Below, one piece after another: positions 26,138-34,702 of a DNA stretch of 64,000 nucleotides. Under the pieces are notes generated by a model, which did not search any database, was not told where the DNA came from, and saw only the letters and a program-made list of their open reading frames with translations. This DNA comes from Butyrivibrio sp. MC2021. Its GTDB lineage: Bacteria > Bacillota > Clostridia > Lachnospirales > Lachnospiraceae. The position numbers were made by a program, and so were the translations under genes. The stretch's first letter is position 1, and each line of letters opens with the position of its first letter. The stretch lies in NCBI RefSeq assembly GCF_000621605.1, contig NZ_JHXX01000002.1, forward strand, positions 1-64,000. The letters run 5' to 3'.

Positions 26138-26908
26138 ATGGATAAGCGCGTTTTACTCATTGGTAATGGCAAAAGCTTTATGGTAAATGCAATTGTTAGA
26201 GGCCTTGAGAAGGAGAACTATGTTGTGGACAGCATTGGCTCCGATCCTGAAACCATCAAGACGCTGGAAAACAAGCCTAAGATATATATTCTCTATCTTG
26301 GAGATATGACCAAGGATGACTCCAAGCTGTTTGCATATCTTAATGAGGCTATTGATGCGGAGAGGTTCATGCTTTACCTTATTGGTAATAAGGAAGAACT
26401 GACTCTGGCCCTTTCTTTTATTTCCAAGGAGAAGGTTCAGGAAACTTATTTGCGCCCTCTTGATGTCAAGCTCCTGGCAGAGCACCTGGATGCGGTTCTG
26501 GAGTACAGCTCTGTTGATGAAACTCTTCGAAAGAAGATTCTTATTGTTGATGATGACGGAGCCATGCTCAGAATGATGAGAACCTGGCTCTCCGTAAAAT
26601 ATCATGTATATATGGCAAGCTCCGGCAAGATTGCGCTTTCTTTCCTGGCTCAGAATGATGTGGATCTCATCCTTCTTGATTATGAGATGCCCGTCATGAG
26701 CGGCCCCGATGTTCTCAGGGAGATCAGAAATACTGAGAGGATCAAGGATATGCCTGTTATTTTCCTTACAGCCAAGGATGACAAGGAAAGCGTTATGAAG
26801 GTTGTGAGTCTTAAGCCTGAGAAATATCTGCTCAAATCAATGCCCAAGGAGAAACTCACCGGGGCCATTGACGACTTCTTTGTTACTCACTCAAGTAGAA
26901 AGCTATAA
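26138..26908 (+). CDS. Two-domain response regulator
   Basis: Residues 1-120 look like a pseudo-receiver without the usual acidic pocket (RVLLIGNGKSFMVNAIVRGL). Residues about 130-250 form a true receiver with KKILIVDDDGAMLRMMRTW, phospho-Asp 181 in LLDYEMPVMSG, and FLTAKDD. No DNA-binding or enzyme domain follows, so it acts through protein contacts or as a relay intermediate. It starts 31 bases after the hybrid kinase gene and is its obvious partner. Confidence 0.88.
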   Translation: MDKRVLLIGNGKSFMVNAIVRGLEKENYVVDSIGSDPETIKTLENKPKIYILYLGDMTKDDSKLFAYLNEAIDAERFMLYLIGNKEELTLALSFISKEKVQETYLRPLDVKLLAEHLDAVLEYSSVDETLRKKILIVDDDGAMLRMMRTWLSVKYHVYMASSGKIALSFLAQNDVDLILLDYEMPVMSGPDVLREIRNTERIKDMPVIFLTAKDDKESVMKVVSLKPEKYLLKSMPKEKLTGAIDDFFVTHSSRKL

Positions 26909-26948
26909 CATAAAAGTTTTGGAATAAGTTTTGGGGAAGGGGAAAAAT

Positions 26949-27875
26949 ATGATTTCCAAATTGATCGATAAGATTCAGAAGACGGGTGCACCCATCGTGG
27001 TGGGCCTTGATCCCAAGCTGGACTTTGTTCCGGAGGGAATCAAAAAGAGATGTTTTGAACAGTTCGGTGAGACACCTGAGGGAGCAGCAGAGGCTTTCTG
27101 GGAATTCAACAAGGAGATCATCGACAACATCTATGACGTAGTGCCGGCAGTGAAGCCTCAGATCGCAATGTATGAGGAGCTTGGAATTCCGGGACTTATC
27201 ACATTTAAGAGAACGGTTGATTACTGCAAAGAGAAGGGACTTCTCGTAATCGGCGATATAAAGAGAGGCGACATCGGCTCAACTTCAGAGGCGTATGCTG
27301 TCGGACACCTTGGAGGCGTTAAGATCGGCGACAAGGTATTTAAGGGATTTGACGAGGATTTTGCCACAGTCAACCCTTATTTGGGTTCCGATGGTGTAAG
27401 GCCTTTTATTTCTGTTTGCAACAAGGAGGATAAGGGAATTTTCGTTCTTGTTAAGACCTCCAATCCCTCCAGTGGAGAGTTCCAGGACAGACTCATTGAC
27501 GGAAGACCTCTTTACGAACTGGTTGGTGAGCAGGTAGAGAAGTGGGGCGCTGATTCCATGGATGGTGCATACAGCAATGTGGGCGCTGTTGTGGGCGCAA
27601 CCTATCCTGAGATGGGCAGGATTCTCAGAGAGATCATGCCTCATGCCTATATCCTTGTTCCCGGATACGGAGCCCAGGGCGGCAAGGGCAAGGATCTGGT
27701 TCATTTCTTTAATAAGGATGGCCTGGGAGCCATAGTCAATTCTTCAAGAGGCATCATCGCAGCCTGGAAGAGCGACAGCTACCAGCAGTTTAATGACGGT
27801 AAAGTGGGAGAGGCAGCAAGAGCGGCAGTCTTTGACATGAAGAAGGATATTGCCGATGCGCTTTCTTCTAAATAA
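26949..27875 (+). CDS. pyrF: Orotidine 5'-phosphate decarboxylase
   Basis: Last step of UMP synthesis: OMP to UMP plus CO2. The 308-residue length and layout fit the long PyrF subfamily. The catalytic Asp-Lys-Asp pattern is in VIGDIKRGDIGSTSEAY, and substrate-phosphate contacts are in VPGYGAQGG and NSSRGIIAA. The ATG was chosen for GGGGAAGGGG 7 bases upstream. pyrE follows 34 bases later, so the last two pyrimidine steps are co-transcribed. Confidence 0.95.
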   Translation: MISKLIDKIQKTGAPIVVGLDPKLDFVPEGIKKRCFEQFGETPEGAAEAFWEFNKEIIDNIYDVVPAVKPQIAMYEELGIPGLITFKRTVDYCKEKGLLVIGDIKRGDIGSTSEAYAVGHLGGVKIGDKVFKGFDEDFATVNPYLGSDGVRPFISVCNKEDKGIFVLVKTSNPSSGEFQDRLIDGRPLYELVGEQVEKWGADSMDGAYSNVGAVVGATYPEMGRILREIMPHAYILVPGYGAQGGKGKDLVHFFNKDGLGAIVNSSRGIIAAWKSDSYQQFNDGKVGEAARAAVFDMKKDIADALSSK

Positions 27876-27909
27876 TAATTATATTTTCATATGAAGGAGT
27901 TTGAGGGTT

Positions 27910-28587
27910 ATGGAGAGATACAAGGAAGAGTTTATTGAGTTTATGGTGGACAGCAATGTGCTGAAGTTCGGAGAGTTCACACTTAAGAGCGGAAGAAAAT
28001 CACCGTTTTTCATGAATGCAGGCGCATATGTTACAGGATCACAGCTTCGCAAGCTGGGTGAGTACTATGCAAGAGCTATTCATGATACCTTCGGCCTTGA
28101 GTTTGATGTCCTTTTCGGACCTGCCTATAAGGGAATTCCGCTGGCTGTTATCACTGCTGTAGCTATCAGCGAGTTATACGGAAGAGAGATCAGATACTGC
28201 TCCAACAGAAAAGAGATCAAGGACCACGGCGACAAGGGAATCCTTTTGGGCTCCAAGCTCCGTGACGGAGACAGAGTTCTCATCATCGAGGATGTTACCA
28301 CCTCCGGCAAGTCCATTGAGGAGACAGTTCCTATTATCCAGGAGCAGGCTGACTGCGATATCGTTGGTCTTATGGTTTCTCTCAACAGACAGGAGAAGGG
28401 CCTTGAGAGCGATATGAGTGCCCTCGATGAGATCAAGGAGAGATACGGTTTCAGTGCCAGCGCCATCGTAACCATGGATGATGTTGTGAGCTATCTGTAC
28501 AACAGACCTATCGACGGAGAGGTACTTCTCGGCAAGGATATCAAGAAGGCTATTGACGAATATTACGCTGAATACGGCGCAAAATAA
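27910..28587 (+). CDS. pyrE: Orotate phosphoribosyltransferase
   Basis: Joins orotate to PRPP to give OMP, the substrate of PyrF. The 225 residues include FTLKSGRKSPFFMNAG near the start, the loop YCSNRKEIKDHGDKG and the PRPP-binding motif VLIIEDVTTSGKSIEE. AAGGAG precedes the ATG by 10 bases; a TTG nine bases earlier is too close to that site. It forms an operon with pyrF. Two small membrane-protein genes follow closely. Confidence 0.95.
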   Translation: MERYKEEFIEFMVDSNVLKFGEFTLKSGRKSPFFMNAGAYVTGSQLRKLGEYYARAIHDTFGLEFDVLFGPAYKGIPLAVITAVAISELYGREIRYCSNRKEIKDHGDKGILLGSKLRDGDRVLIIEDVTTSGKSIEETVPIIQEQADCDIVGLMVSLNRQEKGLESDMSALDEIKERYGFSASAIVTMDDVVSYLYNRPIDGEVLLGKDIKKAIDEYYAEYGAK

Positions 28588-28610
28588 TTTTTTATAAGGA
28601 GGTTTCAATT

Positions 28611-28763
28611 ATGGACGAGCATACCTATAAGGTTCTGGGAGGAACAGGGGCACTTAATATTGCCTTTGGAGTTATTTCTATAATCGCGGGAGTGGCTGCA
28701 GGAGTCCTTCTTATAATCAGTGGGGCCAAGCTTCTTGGAAGTCGCAAGAAAATGATAATCTGA
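28611..28763 (+). CDS. Very small membrane protein, 50 residues
   Basis: A short gene with an excellent ribosome site (AAGGAGG, 7 bases before ATG). It encodes MDEHTYKVLGGTGALNIAFG, then one long hydrophobic segment (VISIIAGVAAGVLLIISGAK) and a basic end (LLGSRKKMII). The stop overlaps the start of the next membrane-protein gene by one base (TGATG), so the two are coupled and may form a complex. I do not recognise the family. Confidence 0.7.
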   Translation: MDEHTYKVLGGTGALNIAFGVISIIAGVAAGVLLIISGAKLLGSRKKMII

Positions 28764-29128
28764 TGAAAGATAGAAAAACAAAACTTAAGTTAAAACTAAA
28801 GAGAAAATTTGAACCTGTAATGGACAAGTACATGTTCACCGATAACAGACACCCGGAGAGAGGCATCATGTCTACTATCCTCGGTGTCATATCGGTGGCT
28901 GCACTTGGAACCTCCGTCTTTCTGACTTTTAAGGCAGGAGGCGAGGCTTCTGTAAAATATGCCGCAGCGGCTTTTGTTGCGGCCATTTTTTCTGTTTCGG
29001 GATTAATTCTCGGAATAAAGTCAAGATTTGAACGTGATATCTTTAAACTTTTTCCGAATCTGGGGATAGCCCTTAATCTGCTGGCTATCATATTTATTGT
29101 TTTTATCCTGATTTTGGGGCTGCGATAA
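28763..29128 (+). CDS. Small membrane protein, DUF6142-like
   Basis: A 121-residue protein with a very basic N-terminus (KDRKTKLKLKLKRKF), then FTDNRHPERGIMSTILGVIS and three hydrophobic segments. The arrangement recalls the DUF6142 family of Lachnospiraceae as I remember it, which is a weak assignment. Function unknown. It is coupled to the 50-residue membrane gene and sits between pyrE and purE. A promoter-like TGGTATGAT follows at about 29169 for the pur genes. Confidence 0.6.
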   Translation: MKDRKTKLKLKLKRKFEPVMDKYMFTDNRHPERGIMSTILGVISVAALGTSVFLTFKAGGEASVKYAAAAFVAAIFSVSGLILGIKSRFERDIFKLFPNLGIALNLLAIIFIVFILILGLR

Positions 29129-29224
29129 AAACATATTTCTGTGCAAAATAAACATGGCACAATATCTTGTGGTATGATATGATACGTAAGACGAAATAGT
29201 GTTTTTTTGTTTAGGAGGAGTGAA

Positions 29225-29725
29225 ATGGCAAAAGTTGGAATAGTAATGGGCAGTGATTCAGATATGCCCGTTATGGCTAAAGCGGCGGAGATTCTTGATC
29301 AGTTCGGCATTTCTTATGAGATGAGGATTATTTCAGCTCACAGAGAACCCGAAGAGTTTTTTGAATTCGCCAACACAGCGGAGGAGAAAGGCTTTAAGGT
29401 TATCATCGCAGGAGCCGGAATGGCGGCTCATCTTCCCGGTATGTGTGCAGCCATCTTCCCTATGCCGGTTATCGGTATTCCGATGCACACCACATCCCTT
29501 GGCGGACGTGATTCACTCTATAGCATAGTACAGATGCCTTCGGGCATACCCGTTGCCACCGTTGCGATCAATGGCGGCGCCAATGCGGGAATTCTGGCAG
29601 CCAAGATCCTGGCTACAGGAGATCAGGAGCTTCTCGACAAGCTCAAAGCATATAAGGCTTCTTTGAAGGACAGCGTAGTGGCCAAAGACGCCAGATTACA
29701 GGAAGTAGGATACAAGAACTATTGA
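29225..29725 (+). CDS. purE: N5-carboxyaminoimidazole ribonucleotide mutase
   Basis: Class I PurE moves the carboxyl group of N5-CAIR to give CAIR in purine synthesis. The 166 residues show the active-site loops [22 protein letters not shown] and [17 protein letters not shown] lies 7 bases before the ATG; the open frame extends 6 codons further without a better start. It leads the purE-purM-purN-purD operon. purK is not visible here. Confidence 0.95.
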   Translation: MAKVGIVMGSDSDMPVMAKAAEILDQFGISYEMRIISAHREPEEFFEFANTAEEKGFKVIIAGAGMAAHLPGMCAAIFPMPVIGIPMHTTSLGGRDSLYSIVQMPSGIPVATVAINGGANAGILAAKILATGDQELLDKLKAYKASLKDSVVAKDARLQEVGYKNY

Positions 29726-29774
29726 TAAAATCAGCCTGCTTCATGTAAGGCTGTTATATAGAAAAGGAGTAAAT

Positions 29775-30806
29775 ATGGCACTGGATTACAAGAAGGCCGG
29801 CGTAGATATTGAGGCCGGATACAAGTCTGTTGAACTGATGAAGGAATATGTTAAGGGAACCATGAGACCGGAGGTTTTAGGTGGCCTCGGCGGATTCTCT
29901 GGAGCTTTCTCCTTAAAAGACATTAAGAACATGGAGGATCCCGTCCTTTTATCCGGAACTGACGGCGTCGGTACCAAGATAAAGCTTGCGTTCCTTCTTG
30001 ATAAGCACGATACTATCGGCATTGATGCGGTTGCCATGTGTGTTAATGACGTTGCCTGTGCAGGCGGCGAACCGCTTTTCTTCCTTGATTATATTGCCTG
30101 CGGCAAGAACATTCCTGAGAAGATAGCAGCTATCGTTAAGGGTGTTGCTGAGGGCTGCAAGCAGTCTGATGCTGCACTTATCGGCGGTGAGACAGCTGAG
30201 CATCCCGGACTTATGCCTGAGGATGAGTATGATGTGGCAGGTTTCGCTGTTGGTGTTGTGGACCGCAAGGATATGATAGACGGCAGCACCATCAAGGCAG
30301 GAGATGTTCTTATCGGTGTTGCATCCAGCGGTGTTCACAGTAACGGCTTTTCACTGGTTCGTAAGGTTTTCGATATGACCAAGGAGAACCTTGAGACCTA
30401 TGTGGATGAGCTTGGAGCTACTTTGGGAGAGACACTTCTTACTCCTACAAGAATTTATGTAAAGATGATGAAATCCATCAAGAATGCGGGAATCAGGGTT
30501 AAGGGCTGCAGCCATATCACCGGCGGCGGTTTCTATGAGAATATTCCCAGAATGCTTCCTGATGGAATCAAGGCTGTTGTTAAGAAGGACAGCTATGATA
30601 TACCTCCGATCTTCACACTTATGCAGAAGAAGGGTGAGATCGAGGACCAGATGATGTACAACACCTTTAATATGGGTCTTGGAATGGTCATCGCAGTTGA
30701 CCCCGCCGATGCGGATGCGACACTTAAGGCTATTGAGGCTTCCGGTGAGAAGGCATGGATTGTCGGAAATGCCGAGGCAGGAGAGAAAGGTGTAGAACTG
30801 GTATGA
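29775..30806 (+). CDS. purM: Phosphoribosylformylglycinamidine cyclo-ligase (AIR synthetase)
   Basis: Closes FGAM to AIR with ATP. The 343-residue length is standard. Signature stretches are [14 protein letters not shown] (about 60-73), [32 protein letters not shown] and the glycine-rich [23 protein letters not shown] precedes the ATG. The stop overlaps the purN start (ATGA). Confidence 0.96.
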   Translation: MALDYKKAGVDIEAGYKSVELMKEYVKGTMRPEVLGGLGGFSGAFSLKDIKNMEDPVLLSGTDGVGTKIKLAFLLDKHDTIGIDAVAMCVNDVACAGGEPLFFLDYIACGKNIPEKIAAIVKGVAEGCKQSDAALIGGETAEHPGLMPEDEYDVAGFAVGVVDRKDMIDGSTIKAGDVLIGVASSGVHSNGFSLVRKVFDMTKENLETYVDELGATLGETLLTPTRIYVKMMKSIKNAGIRVKGCSHITGGGFYENIPRMLPDGIKAVVKKDSYDIPPIFTLMQKKGEIEDQMMYNTFNMGLGMVIAVDPADADATLKAIEASGEKAWIVGNAEAGEKGVELV

Positions 30807-31447
30807 AGATCGCAGTAATGGTATCCGGCGGAGGAACAAATCTGCAGGCAATCATAGACAGTATAGCTGACGGCAGGATTACCAATACGGAGATCTGCCT
30901 TGTTTACAGTAACAATCCGGGAGTCTATGCCATTGAGAGGGCCAAGAAGGCCGGAATTCCCTATGTGGTCAAGAGTCCCAAGGAATTTGCAGACAGAAGT
31001 GAATTTAACGATGCACTTTTGAAGATACTTACAGATGCAGCGCCTGATCTCATTGTTCTTGCGGGCTGTCTTGTGGTTATTCCACAGCAGGTGGTCAAGG
31101 CTTTCGAGGGCAGGATCATCAATATTCATCCGTCACTGATACCAGCCTTTTGCGGAACAGGCTACTATGGACTTAAGGTTCATGAGAAGGTTCTTGAAAG
31201 GGGAGCAAGGGTGTCCGGTGCCACAGTTCATTTTGTGGATGAGGGAACGGATACCGGCCCGATCATTTTACAGAAGCCTGTAATGATCAGGCAGGATGAT
31301 ACTCCGGAGGTTTTACAGAGGAGAATCATGGAACAGGCTGAGTGGAAGATTCTTCCCATGGCCATTGACCTTATAGCCAATAATAAGGTTACTGTTAAGG
31401 ATCATCATGTTATAATAGAAGGCTATGATCCTGATACATTAGTATGA
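30803..31447 (+). CDS. purN: Phosphoribosylglycinamide formyltransferase
   Basis: Transfers a formyl group from 10-formyl-tetrahydrofolate to GAR. The 214 residues include the GAR phosphate loop [13 protein letters not shown] at the start, catalytic Asn and His in [12 protein letters not shown], and the catalytic Asp in [10 protein letters not shown]. The ATG overlaps the purM stop by 4 bases, which fixes the start and shows coupling. purD follows after 20 bases. Confidence 0.95.
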   Translation: MKIAVMVSGGGTNLQAIIDSIADGRITNTEICLVYSNNPGVYAIERAKKAGIPYVVKSPKEFADRSEFNDALLKILTDAAPDLIVLAGCLVVIPQQVVKAFEGRIINIHPSLIPAFCGTGYYGLKVHEKVLERGARVSGATVHFVDEGTDTGPIILQKPVMIRQDDTPEVLQRRIMEQAEWKILPMAIDLIANNKVTVKDHHVIIEGYDPDTLV

Positions 31448-31467
31448 TTTGAGGAGAGGGTATTTAG

Positions 31468-32751
31468 ATGAAAGTTTTGATTGTTGGAGGAGGCGGAAGG
31501 GAGCACGCCATCGCTGAGGCTGTATCCAGAAGCAGCCAGGTTGACAAGATTTATTGTGCCCCCGGTAACGGAGGAATTGCTGAGCTGGCGGAATGTGTTC
31601 CGATCACTCCCATGGAGTTTGATAAGCTTGTTGCTTTCGCAAAGGAAAAAGAGATCGATCTTACAGTTATAGGAATGGACGATCCGCTGGTGGGCGGAAT
31701 TGTAGATGCTTTTGAAGCAGAGGGTCTGAGGGTTTTCGGTCCCCGTAAGAACGCAGCCATTCTTGAGGGAAGTAAGGCTTTTTCCAAGGATCTTATGAAG
31801 AAGTACAACATTCCTACCGCTGCCTATGAGAACTTCGACAATGCAGAGGATGCCCTCAGATATTTAGAGACTGCCAAATTCCCTATAGTGCTTAAGGCTG
31901 ACGGCCTTGCTCTTGGTAAGGGAGTGCTTATCTGCCAGGATCTTGAGGAGGCTAAGGCCGGAGTCAAGGAGATCATGCAGGATAAGAAATTCGGAGATGC
32001 CGGCAATCACATGGTAATCGAAGAATTCATGACAGGCCGCGAGGTTTCTGTTTTATCATTTGTTGACGGTAAGACCTACAAGCTTATGTCTTCAGCTCAG
32101 GACCACAAGAGAGCAGGAGACGGGGATACAGGTCTTAATACCGGAGGAATGGGGAATTTTTCACCCAGCCCCTTCTATACAGAGGAAGTTGACAAGTTCT
32201 GCCGCGAGAATATCTATGGCAGGACCGTAGAGGCTATGGCGAAGGAAGGCAGAGAGTTTAAGGGAGTTATCTTCTTTGGACTTATGCTTACACCGGAGGG
32301 ACCCAAGGTCCTTGAGTACAATGCCAGATTCGGAGATCCCGAGGCACAGGTTGTACTTCCCAGACTTAAGACCGATATTATCGATGTTTTCAATGCCTGC
32401 ATAGACGGCAAGCTTGCTGAGACCGATCTTGAATTTGAGGATAAGGCAGCTGTCTGCGTAGTACTTGCCAGCGAGGGTTACCCTGTCAGCTACGAGAAGG
32501 GCAAGCTCATCAAGGGCTTGGAGAACTTCAAGGGCAAGGACGGTTATTATTGTTTCCATGCAGGAACCAAGGCTACCGCTGAGGGGATAGTTACAAACGG
32601 CGGAAGAGTTCTTGGAATTACAGCCAAGGGAGATACACTTGCAGAGGCTAGAGCCAAAGCTTACGAGGCCACAGAATGGGTAAGCTTTGATAATAAATAT
32701 ATGCGTCACGATATTGGAAAGGCTATCGATGAGGCGAAGGAGGTAAAATGA
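31468..32751 (+). CDS. purD: Phosphoribosylamine-glycine ligase (GAR synthetase)
   Basis: An ATP-grasp enzyme that joins glycine to phosphoribosylamine. The 427 residues start with LIVGGGGREHAIAEAV. The ATP-binding segment has VLKADGLALGKGVLI, and the metal site is in EYNARFGDPEAQVVLP. GGAGAGGG precedes the ATG. The last four bases overlap the next gene (ATGA), an SH3-domain surface protein, so that gene is transcribed with the purine operon. Confidence 0.95.
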   Translation: MKVLIVGGGGREHAIAEAVSRSSQVDKIYCAPGNGGIAELAECVPITPMEFDKLVAFAKEKEIDLTVIGMDDPLVGGIVDAFEAEGLRVFGPRKNAAILEGSKAFSKDLMKKYNIPTAAYENFDNAEDALRYLETAKFPIVLKADGLALGKGVLICQDLEEAKAGVKEIMQDKKFGDAGNHMVIEEFMTGREVSVLSFVDGKTYKLMSSAQDHKRAGDGDTGLNTGGMGNFSPSPFYTEEVDKFCRENIYGRTVEAMAKEGREFKGVIFFGLMLTPEGPKVLEYNARFGDPEAQVVLPRLKTDIIDVFNACIDGKLAETDLEFEDKAAVCVVLASEGYPVSYEKGKLIKGLENFKGKDGYYCFHAGTKATAEGIVTNGGRVLGITAKGDTLAEARAKAYEATEWVSFDNKYMRHDIGKAIDEAKEVK

Positions 32752-34160
32752 TTAAAAAGTTGGGAAAGAAGATAGTTACTTTTGCGCTTTCACTTACTGT
32801 TGCAGCTACAGTTTTCGTAGGAGCATCAGTCAGCGTATTTGCTTACACACAGACTACCGGAAAGGTAACATCAGACAACGTTAAGGTAAGATCATCTGCA
32901 AGCACCACAGCTTCTCAGGTTTCAAGCCTTAAGAAGGGAGATAACGTTGATATCGTTGATGAGTCAACAGATGCTTCCGGATATGTATGGTACAAGATTT
33001 TCGTTAACAAGAGCGAATACGGATATGTAAGAAGCGATCTTGTTACAAAGTCCGGAGATTCAGCACCTAAGACAGCTACATCAACCGGATCAAACACTCA
33101 GACAGAGAACAAGTCTCAGGCCCAGGATCTTCCTGCTACAACTGTTACAGCTACCGAGCAGAGAACCGCATCAGTTACATCTGAGAGCGTTAATGTAAGA
33201 GGCGGCGCCGGAACAGGTTATGATTCAGTTGGCAAGGTTACTAAGGGTGAGACAGTAACAATCACAGGCGAAGCTACCGACAAGGACGGCAAGACCTGGT
33301 ATCAGGTGACCTTCGGATCAAACGGCAAGACAGGCTTCGTGAGAAGCGATCTCGTTGCTGTATCAGAGGCAGCTCCCGCTGAGGGCGGAGAGGCAGCTCC
33401 TGCAGAAGGCGGCGAAGGTGAGAATACAGAGGCAGCCGAGGGCGGCGAGACCGAAGGCGGTGAGACAGAGCAGCCTGCCGCTACAGCTTCAGATGTTGGA
33501 GACGGCACATATTCACTTGTTTACACAGCAGACGAAGAGGGAACCAATACCTGGTATCTCTATGACAACGTTGAGGGCTACAGAGTTAAGGTTAAAAAGC
33601 TCATTGAGGCAGCTCAGAGCACAGAGGCCGTTAACAAGCTTGTTTCAACCAATAAGAAATATAAGACAATTGTTGTGATCCTTGCTCTTGTTGCTGCAGC
33701 TCTTGCAGTAGCAGTAGTACTTCTTCTTCTCAAGCTCAGAGACGCTATGTACTATGAGGACGAAGAAGAGGAGGAGTTCGACCAGTACGACACAAGAAAG
33801 AGACCTTCAAGGGAGCAGGAGCCTGAAGAGGAGAGACCTGCCAGAAGAAGAGAAAGAACAGTAAGACCTGAAGAAGATGAGTCCTTTGCTTCCTCAAGAG
33901 TTGCCGAGAGAAGAGCAGCAAAAGAAGAACGTGAAGACAGACCTGCAAGAAGACAGGCTTCAGAGGGTGGTTCCTTCAGAAGAAACAGCGAAGAGAGAAC
34001 CGTAAGACCTGAAAGAAATCCTGAGGATCGTCCTTCAAGAAGAGCTCCCGAACCTGAGAGACCTTCAAGAAACGCAGCACCCAAGAGAAAGACAAGAAAC
34101 TTCATCGGTGATGATGACGATTTCGAGTTTGAGTTCCTTGATCTTGATGATGACAAATAA
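32748..34160 (+). CDS. Cell-surface SH3b protein with a transmembrane anchor and charged cytoplasmic tail
   Basis: A 470-residue protein. A signal sequence (about 1-33, KIVTFALSLTVAATVFVGAS) precedes two bacterial SH3 domains (about 38-102 and 140-208). Each has the VKVRSSAS or VNVRGGAG and WYKIF or WYQVTF signatures and probably binds peptidoglycan. A Glu/Gly/Ala-rich linker (about 210-250), one membrane helix (about 304-328, VVILALVAAALAVAVVLLLL) and a 140-residue tail of Arg/Glu/Pro repeats follow. The tail must be cytoplasmic, so the protein spans the membrane and could link wall state to the inside. It overlaps purD by 4 bases, an unusual partner, and is followed by a terminator. Confidence 0.8.
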   Translation: MIKKLGKKIVTFALSLTVAATVFVGASVSVFAYTQTTGKVTSDNVKVRSSASTTASQVSSLKKGDNVDIVDESTDASGYVWYKIFVNKSEYGYVRSDLVTKSGDSAPKTATSTGSNTQTENKSQAQDLPATTVTATEQRTASVTSESVNVRGGAGTGYDSVGKVTKGETVTITGEATDKDGKTWYQVTFGSNGKTGFVRSDLVAVSEAAPAEGGEAAPAEGGEGENTEAAEGGETEGGETEQPAATASDVGDGTYSLVYTADEEGTNTWYLYDNVEGYRVKVKKLIEAAQSTEAVNKLVSTNKKYKTIVVILALVAAALAVAVVLLLLKLRDAMYYEDEEEEEFDQYDTRKRPSREQEPEEERPARRRERTVRPEEDESFASSRVAERRAAKEEREDRPARRQASEGGSFRRNSEERTVRPERNPEDRPSRRAPEPERPSRNAAPKRKTRNFIGDDDDFEFEFLDLDDDK

Positions 34161-34184
34161 TTTGCATATCAGATAGTTTATCTT

Positions 34185-34222
34185 AGCCCGGAGTGAGCAA
34201 AAGCAGCCATTCCGGGCTTTTT
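34185..34222 (+). terminator. Rho-independent terminator
   Basis: AGCCCGGA pairs with TCCGGGCT around an 18-base loop, then five T. It ends the pur/SH3b transcript. Confidence 0.85.
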
Positions 34223-34304
34223 CTGTGGGGCTTTAAAATTTTTGTCATATCTGTTATACTAAACATATCACAATCGTTATTTTATTGCGACGGAAGGTGA
34301 CACT

Positions 34305-34685
34305 ATGATAATAGAAATTGATTTTAACAGTGATGAAGCGATATACGTGCAGCTCTGTAATCAGATAATACTTGGTATTGCGACTTCACAGTTTCACGAG
34401 GGGGAACAGCTTCCCAGTGTCAGGCAGCTGGCTGAGACCATCGGTATCAACATGCATACTGTCAACAAGGCCTATTCGATCCTTCAGCAGGACGGATTTG
34501 TCAAGATTGACAGGAGGCGGGGAGCCATTATAGCTATTGATATCAACAAGCTCAAGGCTTTGGCCGAGGCCAAACAGGAACTGGCAGTGGTGCTGGCCCG
34601 GGCTATCTGCAAGGGGATAGGCAGAGACGAAATTCACAGCCTTGTGGATCAGCTATATGACAATTTTATTGAAAAGATTCAGTGA
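34305..34685 (+). CDS. GntR-family regulator, YtrA type
   Basis: A 126-residue regulator with the GntR winged helix: AIYVQLCNQIILGIATSQFH, then GEQLPSVRQLAETIGINMHT, then VNKAYSILQQDGFVKIDRRR. The short helical C-terminal tail of about 50 residues marks the YtrA subfamily, whose members usually control an adjacent ABC transporter. Here the next gene, 17 bases on, is clpC. A promoter-like TTTAAA (34232) with TATACT (34255) lies upstream. It may control clpC and itself. Confidence 0.88.
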   Translation: MIIEIDFNSDEAIYVQLCNQIILGIATSQFHEGEQLPSVRQLAETIGINMHTVNKAYSILQQDGFVKIDRRRGAIIAIDINKLKALAEAKQELAVVLARAICKGIGRDEIHSLVDQLYDNFIEKIQ

Positions 34686-34702
34686 AGAAAGGATGGCGAT
34701 AT

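Noticed and set aside
33752..34156. Minus-strand Ser/Leu-rich frame opposite the SH3b protein tail
   Set aside because: It is the antisense of Arg/Glu repeats, which always gives Ser/Leu-rich frames; not a gene.
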